Below the pieces are notes generated by a model. That model was not told where the DNA came from, ran no database searches, and saw nothing but the letters and a program-made list of their open reading frames with translations. The translations under genes were made by a program, and so were the position numbers. Positions 5,366 through 9,076 of a stretch of DNA of 9,076 nt are shown one piece after another. Source of the DNA: Caryophanales bacterium UBA3260 (GTDB lineage Bacteria > Bacillota_I > Bacilli_A > RF39 > UBA660); assembly GCA_002362595.1 (NCBI GenBank), contig DEUO01000099.1:1-9076 (forward strand). The letters run 5' to 3'. Position 1 is the stretch's first letter. Every line of letters starts with the position of its first letter.

Positions 5366-6505
5366 TTATTCTTTCTCCTTCATGAAATCATTTAATTCAT
5401 TATATTTTATTTTAAATAAACTTATAAATTTATTTATTTCCTCTTCTGTTGTAACATAACTTAAACTAATTCTTATTGAAGACATAGCTCTAGTCTTATC
5501 ATTATATATAGCCATAATTGATGTACTAAGATTGCCTGATGAACAAGCAGTATTAGTACTTAAATAGACTTCATCTTCTTCCATTGCATGTATAAAAGTT
5601 TCTGGTCTAATATTTTTTAAACTTATATTTAAAATATGTGGTATTGAATACTTAGTTGAATTAATAATTACTCCATCATACTTACTTAATTCTTTATATA
5701 TTTTATCATTTAAACTTTTAACTCTTTGTTCTTTCTTTTCTAAATCAGTTAAAGCAATACGACAAGCTTTTGATAAAGCAACAATTAAAGGAAGTGGTGG
5801 TGTTCCTGTTCTTAATTCATTAAACTTGCCACTACCATGAATAATTGGTGTTAATCTAACTTTATTATTTTTATATAAAAACCCTATTCCTTTAGGTCCA
5901 AAAATCTTATGTCCACTCATAGAAGCTAAATCTACATCATGTAAAGATACAGATATTTTTCCTATAGCTTGTGTCATATCACTATGAAAAATAGTTGTTG
6001 GATTTTCTTTTTTAATTATCTGTCTTATCGTCTTTAAAGGTTGTCTAATTCCTATTTCACTATTAACAGCACAAATACTAACTAAAATAGTATCTTCTCT
6101 TATTAATCTTTTTAAATCTTCGAAATCTATTAATCCTTCAGAATCGTTATTAACATAACTAATTTCAAAACCTTTAGTAGCTAAAAAATCGCAAATACTA
6201 TAAATAGAAGGATGTTCTAATTTAGATACAATAATATGTTTACCTTTATTTTCATATGAAAGACATATACCTTTTAAAGCCATATTATTTGATTCGGTTG
6301 CTCCACTAGTAAATATTAATTCATCTTCTTTTATATCAAATAATTCACACATCTGTTTTGTCGCACTATTAAGTAGTATCTTTGACTTAACTCCTAATGC
6401 ATGAATTGAATTCGCATTACCCATATAATCTCTAGTAGCTTTATTATAACTTTCAAGTACATCACTTAAAACTGGTGTTGTTGCTGAATAATCTAAATAA
6501 ATCAT
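5366..6505 (-). CDS. nifS: Cysteine desulfurase, NifS/IscS family (NifZ-like)
   Basis: PLP-dependent cytosolic enzyme that turns L-cysteine into alanine and passes a persulfide sulfur to an acceptor. The 379 residues match the family. Visible motifs: YLDYSATTP at 3-11, GNANSIH at 29-35, TSGATESNN at 66-74, H98 in LEHPS, VNSEIGIRQP at 147-156, FHSDMTQAIGK at 173-183, the PLP lysine K200 in SGHKIFGPKG, and the catalytic cysteine C321 in TACSSGNLS. The usual GGGQE...R.GT stretch reads GSGKFNELRTGTPP (224-237), a departure; the following R-T-G-T part is kept. ATG at 6505 has GGTGAT six bases upstream. It is 43 bases after the 237-residue gene and directly abuts the rhodanese gene. The neighbouring thiI argues for a B. 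subtilis NifZ-like role supplying sulfur to ThiI. No iscU/sufU is present, so Fe-S assembly is less favoured here. Confidence 0.94.
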   Translation of the reverse strand: MIYLDYSATTPVLSDVLESYNKATRDYMGNANSIHALGVKSKILLNSATKQMCELFDIKEDELIFTSGATESNNMALKGICLSYENKGKHIIVSKLEHPSIYSICDFLATKGFEISYVNNDSEGLIDFEDLKRLIREDTILVSICAVNSEIGIRQPLKTIRQIIKKENPTTIFHSDMTQAIGKISVSLHDVDLASMSGHKIFGPKGIGFLYKNNKVRLTPIIHGSGKFNELRTGTPPLPLIVALSKACRIALTDLEKKEQRVKSLNDKIYKELSKYDGVIINSTKYSIPHILNISLKNIRPETFIHAMEEDEVYLSTNTACSSGNLSTSIMAIYNDKTRAMSSIRISLSYVTTEEEINKFISLFKIKYNELNDFMKEKE

Positions 6506-6548
6506 AATCTTATCACCATCCTAATTATAATTTAACCCTCTATGTAAA

Positions 6549-7262
6549 TCAATAGCGATTAATAAATTTATATCCTTTTGTCTCATCTATTATTTTTTTA
6601 AACCTTTCTTCATCACTTAAATCAGGATACTGTAAAAATAAATCAACTAATCTTTTAAAAACAGCATTTAATTGTGGATAAACTAGGTATTTATCCTCTA
6701 AACGAGTACCATCAGCTAAATGAATTATTTGCTCTGTTTCATAAAAACATCTTGCATTATCAACTTCATCAATAGCAGCATCCATGTCATTATCAAAAGT
6801 ATATTTTAATGCTTGAGATGTTTCTTCATTACTAACTACATAATAATGTGTCTCTTCTTCATCATCATCCATCATATTCATAAAACCTAAAGTAGTAAGT
6901 CCTGGATTTTTTAAAGTAGAACCTAAAGCCACATAAGTAAGACCTGTTGAATAATTATCATTCTCTTCTACTTCTGTAAATTTTGTTACTACAATATTTT
7001 CTCTTTCTGTTAAAGATAAATATTCACAAAAAAAATTTAATAATTTATATCTCTTAAAAGTTGTTGCATCATCAATTACTTCTTTATAATCTTCTATTCT
7101 ACTTCTTATTTTTTCTAACATTCTCTTTAATTTTCTTCTTTCAAAACGATCTTTAGAAAAAGGATTAATACTAAGTTCATCTAATCTATCTTTTATTGAT
7201 GAAATTCTACCTCTTTCTTCTCTAATTGTCATTATAAGTTCATCATAACTTTTCAAATCCAT
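6549..7262 (-). CDS. Unknown 237-residue protein between ezrA and the cysteine desulfurase
   Basis: I do not recognise this protein. Residues 1-65 are strongly charged and helical, probably a coiled coil (many Arg/Lys/Glu, e.g. RRKLKRMLEKIRSRIEDYK, 42-60). A middle part has short hydrophobic strands and a small glycine-rich stretch (YVALGSTLKNPGLTTLGF, 110-127), followed by an acidic run MMDDDEEE (130-137). The C-terminal third is mixed, with LVDLFLQYPDLSDEERFKKII (in 205-225) probably helical. There are two cysteines (C79, C172) with no metal pattern, and no signal peptide or membrane helix, so it is probably cytosolic. ATG at 7262 has GGAGGGA five bases upstream; the stop is TGA, which shows the standard code. 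It heads the unit containing the desulfurase and rhodanese lipoprotein. Its position matches the slot of an unrelated transporter gene (braB) in B. subtilis as I recall it, which says nothing about function. Confidence 0.8.
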   Translation of the reverse strand: MDLKSYDELIMTIREERGRISSIKDRLDELSINPFSKDRFERRKLKRMLEKIRSRIEDYKEVIDDATTFKRYKLLNFFCEYLSLTERENIVVTKFTEVEENDNYSTGLTYVALGSTLKNPGLTTLGFMNMMDDDEEETHYYVVSNEETSQALKYTFDNDMDAAIDEVDNARCFYETEQIIHLADGTRLEDKYLVYPQLNAVFKRLVDLFLQYPDLSDEERFKKIIDETKGYKFINRY

Positions 7263-7284
7263 TATAATCCCTCCAATTCATTAA

Positions 7285-7310
7285 ATAATATCATATTTAA
7301 AACAAAGAAA
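7285..7310 (-). promoter_or_regulatory. Possible promoter of the 237-residue gene
   Basis: Between the ezrA terminator and the RBS the minus strand holds overlapping -10-like hexamers TATGAT (7295-7290) and TATTAT (7290-7285). No convincing -35 is seen; upstream are only the T tract and TTTGTTTT. A promoter is expected because a terminator precedes, but the exact element is uncertain. Confidence 0.3.
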
Positions 7311-7329
7311 AAAGCACTTAAAGTGCCTT
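7308..7329 (-). terminator. Intrinsic terminator after ezrA
   Basis: On the minus strand AAGGCACT (7329-7322), a three-base loop and AGTGCTTT (7318-7311) form an 8-bp stem with one G-T pair, running into TTTTTT (7313-7308). It lies 14 bases after the ezrA stop and separates ezrA from the following unit. Confidence 0.85.
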
Positions 7330-7343
7330 ATATCTAAAATATC

Positions 7344-9062
7344 TTATTTTTGTAATGACTCTAATAACTTTTCATGAATACCAGGTTCAATAACATTTAT
7401 AGCTCTTATTGTATTTTCTAAAGCTCGTTTAAATTCTCCCTGGAAGAAATACTCTTCTGCTTTTGTCATCTCTAAATCCAAATTTTTATTAACTGGACGA
7501 TATCTATTACCATATACTATTGCTACTTCTGCCATTGCTGCTGTCTTAACTATTTCGTTACTTGTATTATATAACTTTAAAACTAAATCTCTTGCCGTAT
7601 CTACTCTTATATTAAGCGTTTTAATTGATACAGGAGTCTTATTCATTTCTTTAATCATTTCTTTTATTGCAACATTAGCTTCATCTAATTGAACATAATA
7701 ATTACTAGGTACTACTGGTAAATTATAACTTTCTATTTTCTTCTTTGCTTTCTTTAAAATATCTTTAATATCATTCAATTGTTCATGAGCTCTTTGTTCA
7801 TCTTCTTCTAAACTACCTAAACTTTTAAGAGCAACATCTAATTTTTCCTCTGTAATATTAAGACGATTATTAAGTCCTTCCATTTCTTTTGCTAACCTTG
7901 TAAAAGCAAAAGACTTATTTCTATGTGCATCAACTATTTCATTATAGTCTTTCTTTATTAAAATCAATTCTTTTTTTATAACCTCAATAACTTTTACATC
8001 ATCATCAGTTAAATCATAACTATATTTAATTACATCAAGTTTCTTATACAAACCATTATTAATTTTCTCAAGCTTATTAGCTCTAACTAAGACTTTTCTT
8101 ACATATTCATCAAACATTTTTCTTGAATACTTTTCTTTATCAAAATCATTATAAATATTATCAAAATAATCAAGTAATGTCTTAAGCTCAAATATTGAAT
8201 CTTCAACATTTAATACCTTAAGTCTAGCAAATACATCTTGAATCTTCTTTTCAGACTCTGTTATATTATAATCCAAATTCAAATAATCTAAATTATATCC
8301 TTCACTAGTCATTCTTACAAAGATATTCTTAAGATCATTCATTTTATTAGGAATTAAATTTCTACCCATTAATATTATTGTTGGAGCTTCATCTATTACT
8401 ATTCCTAAATTACCAATTAAATCATCTATACCTTTAACAATCTTTCCTACTTCTTCATAAGAGTTATTTTCCATTGCAATTTCAAAAGCAGCAAATAACT
8501 TATCAACATTTTCAAACTGCAATTCTAAAGGGGCACATACTTCTTTATAATCATTTTTATTTTTATTATATTTAGTTATTATTTCACGATATTTAGCTTT
8601 TAACTTTGTAATTGTCTCTCTATTTCTTTCTTCAGATAAAGTTATTTCTTTAATCTCATCAAGTAAGAAATTAGATTTAGTTTTAACATAGAATATTTCA
8701 AGCTCTGCTTTAGCAATTTTATCATTTAATTCTTTATATTTCTTTTCATTAAAGCAATCTTCTATCTCAATTAAAGCATCAGTAATCTTTGGTACTTCAA
8801 CTTCCTTTATTTCCTTAAATCTCTTCTGCCAATCTTCATAAGTTTCTTGTAATTTTTCGTTATTTACTAAAGCTTCTACCTTATTTAATTCACTTAAAAT
8901 AGATGAAGATATAATTAAATTTTTATCTCTTTCAAGAGCAATAATTTCATTTTGATATTTCTTTTTTTCTTTGTTATTTATAAGATTAAGAACAATAACT
9001 ATGATTAATACACTTACAATATAATAAGCTATTCCAACAAAAATATATGCTGTCTGGCTCAT
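7344..9062 (-). CDS. ezrA: Septation ring formation regulator EzrA
   Basis: Membrane-anchored division protein of Bacilli that binds FtsZ and limits Z-ring assembly away from midcell while also acting in the divisome. At 572 residues it is close to the usual 560-575. One N-terminal transmembrane helix (about 4-27, YIFVGIAYYIVSVLIIVIVL) with almost nothing before it gives the N-out, C-in topology; K/E-rich residues follow. The rest is almost all helical coiled coil with spectrin-like repeats. The end carries the EzrA C-terminal patch NRYRPVNKNLD (519-529), then AEEYFFQGEFKRALE and VIEPG (557-561), the best-conserved region of the family and the main evidence besides architecture. ATG at 9062 has GGAGGA six to seven bases upstream; the promoter is beyond the window. 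A terminator follows. Neighbouring cysteine desulfurase and thiI genes match EzrA loci in other Bacilli, which supports the call. Confidence 0.93.
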   Translation of the reverse strand: MSQTAYIFVGIAYYIVSVLIIVIVLNLINNKEKKKYQNEIIALERDKNLIISSSILSELNKVEALVNNEKLQETYEDWQKRFKEIKEVEVPKITDALIEIEDCFNEKKYKELNDKIAKAELEIFYVKTKSNFLLDEIKEITLSEERNRETITKLKAKYREIITKYNKNKNDYKEVCAPLELQFENVDKLFAAFEIAMENNSYEEVGKIVKGIDDLIGNLGIVIDEAPTIILMGRNLIPNKMNDLKNIFVRMTSEGYNLDYLNLDYNITESEKKIQDVFARLKVLNVEDSIFELKTLLDYFDNIYNDFDKEKYSRKMFDEYVRKVLVRANKLEKINNGLYKKLDVIKYSYDLTDDDVKVIEVIKKELILIKKDYNEIVDAHRNKSFAFTRLAKEMEGLNNRLNITEEKLDVALKSLGSLEEDEQRAHEQLNDIKDILKKAKKKIESYNLPVVPSNYYVQLDEANVAIKEMIKEMNKTPVSIKTLNIRVDTARDLVLKLYNTSNEIVKTAAMAEVAIVYGNRYRPVNKNLDLEMTKAEEYFFQGEFKRALENTIRAINVIEPGIHEKLLESLQK

Positions 9063-9076
9063 AATTATTCCTCCTA

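Noticed and set aside
5115..5459. Plus-strand open frame of 114 codons
   Set aside because: Antisense to the rhodanese gene and the end of the desulfurase. Its serine/leucine-rich translation reflects the reversed strand, while the minus-strand products have clear catalytic motifs.
6549..6551. Possible use of TGA as tryptophan (Mycoplasma code)
   Set aside because: TGA here ends the 237-residue gene with a proper RBS and gene start following, and tryptophans in the other proteins are TGG, so the standard code fits.
7344..9062. SMC/Rad50-like or phage tail coiled-coil protein instead of EzrA
   Set aside because: There is no Walker motif, and the N-terminal membrane helix together with the NRYRP...VIEPG C-terminal patch fits EzrA.

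Overview
The window is a compact, very AT-rich stretch in which every supported gene lies on the minus strand, so transcription runs from position 9076 towards 1. Visible SD sequences, TGG tryptophan codons and a genuine TGA stop (237-residue gene) indicate a low-GC Bacillota using the standard bacterial code, not the Mycoplasma code. EzrA, a division protein restricted to Bacilli-type Firmicutes, and a Bacillus-type ThiI point to Bacilli or a neighbouring reduced-genome lineage (RF39/Acholeplasma/Erysipelotrichia-like). This placement is inference.

From the high-coordinate end in transcription order: (1) ezrA (9062-7344), ending in a hairpin terminator. (2) A unit of an unrecognised 237-residue coiled-coil/acidic protein (7262-6549), a NifS/IscS-type cysteine desulfurase (6505-5366) and a rhodanese-domain lipoprotein (5365-4997) whose ATG abuts the desulfurase stop. 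A strong terminator follows at 4955-4991. (3) thiI alone (4915-3722), with its own promoter and a terminator that contains its stop codon. (4) An unrecognised HExxH protein, probably a zinc metallopeptidase (3656-2694), and a 59-residue small protein (2653-2474), then a terminator. (5) ackA (2418-1222) and a DHH/DHHA1 phosphoesterase of the NrnA type (1190-213), whose terminator again holds the stop codon. (6) The first 40 codons of another gene (120-1), cut by the window edge.

Functionally the window combines cell division (EzrA), sulfur mobilisation for tRNA 4-thiouridine and thiamin thiazole (cysteine desulfurase plus ThiI), fermentative ATP formation (AckA) and turnover of very short RNAs or pAp (NrnA). 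As I recall it, the order ezrA - cysteine desulfurase - thiI - ackA resembles the B. subtilis ezrA-braB-nifZ-thiI...ackA neighbourhood, so most of this is an inherited housekeeping block. Less ordinary are the HExxH protein with its small partner, the unknown 237-residue protein inserted before the desulfurase, and the surface-type rhodanese coupled to a cytosolic desulfurase. Transcription signals are also compressed: terminators contain stop codons, and promoters overlap the preceding terminators.

No intergenic stretch exceeds 300 bases. I saw no tRNA, rRNA, riboswitch, CRISPR array, insertion sequence or phage feature, and nothing that convincingly amounts to a new multi-gene system.
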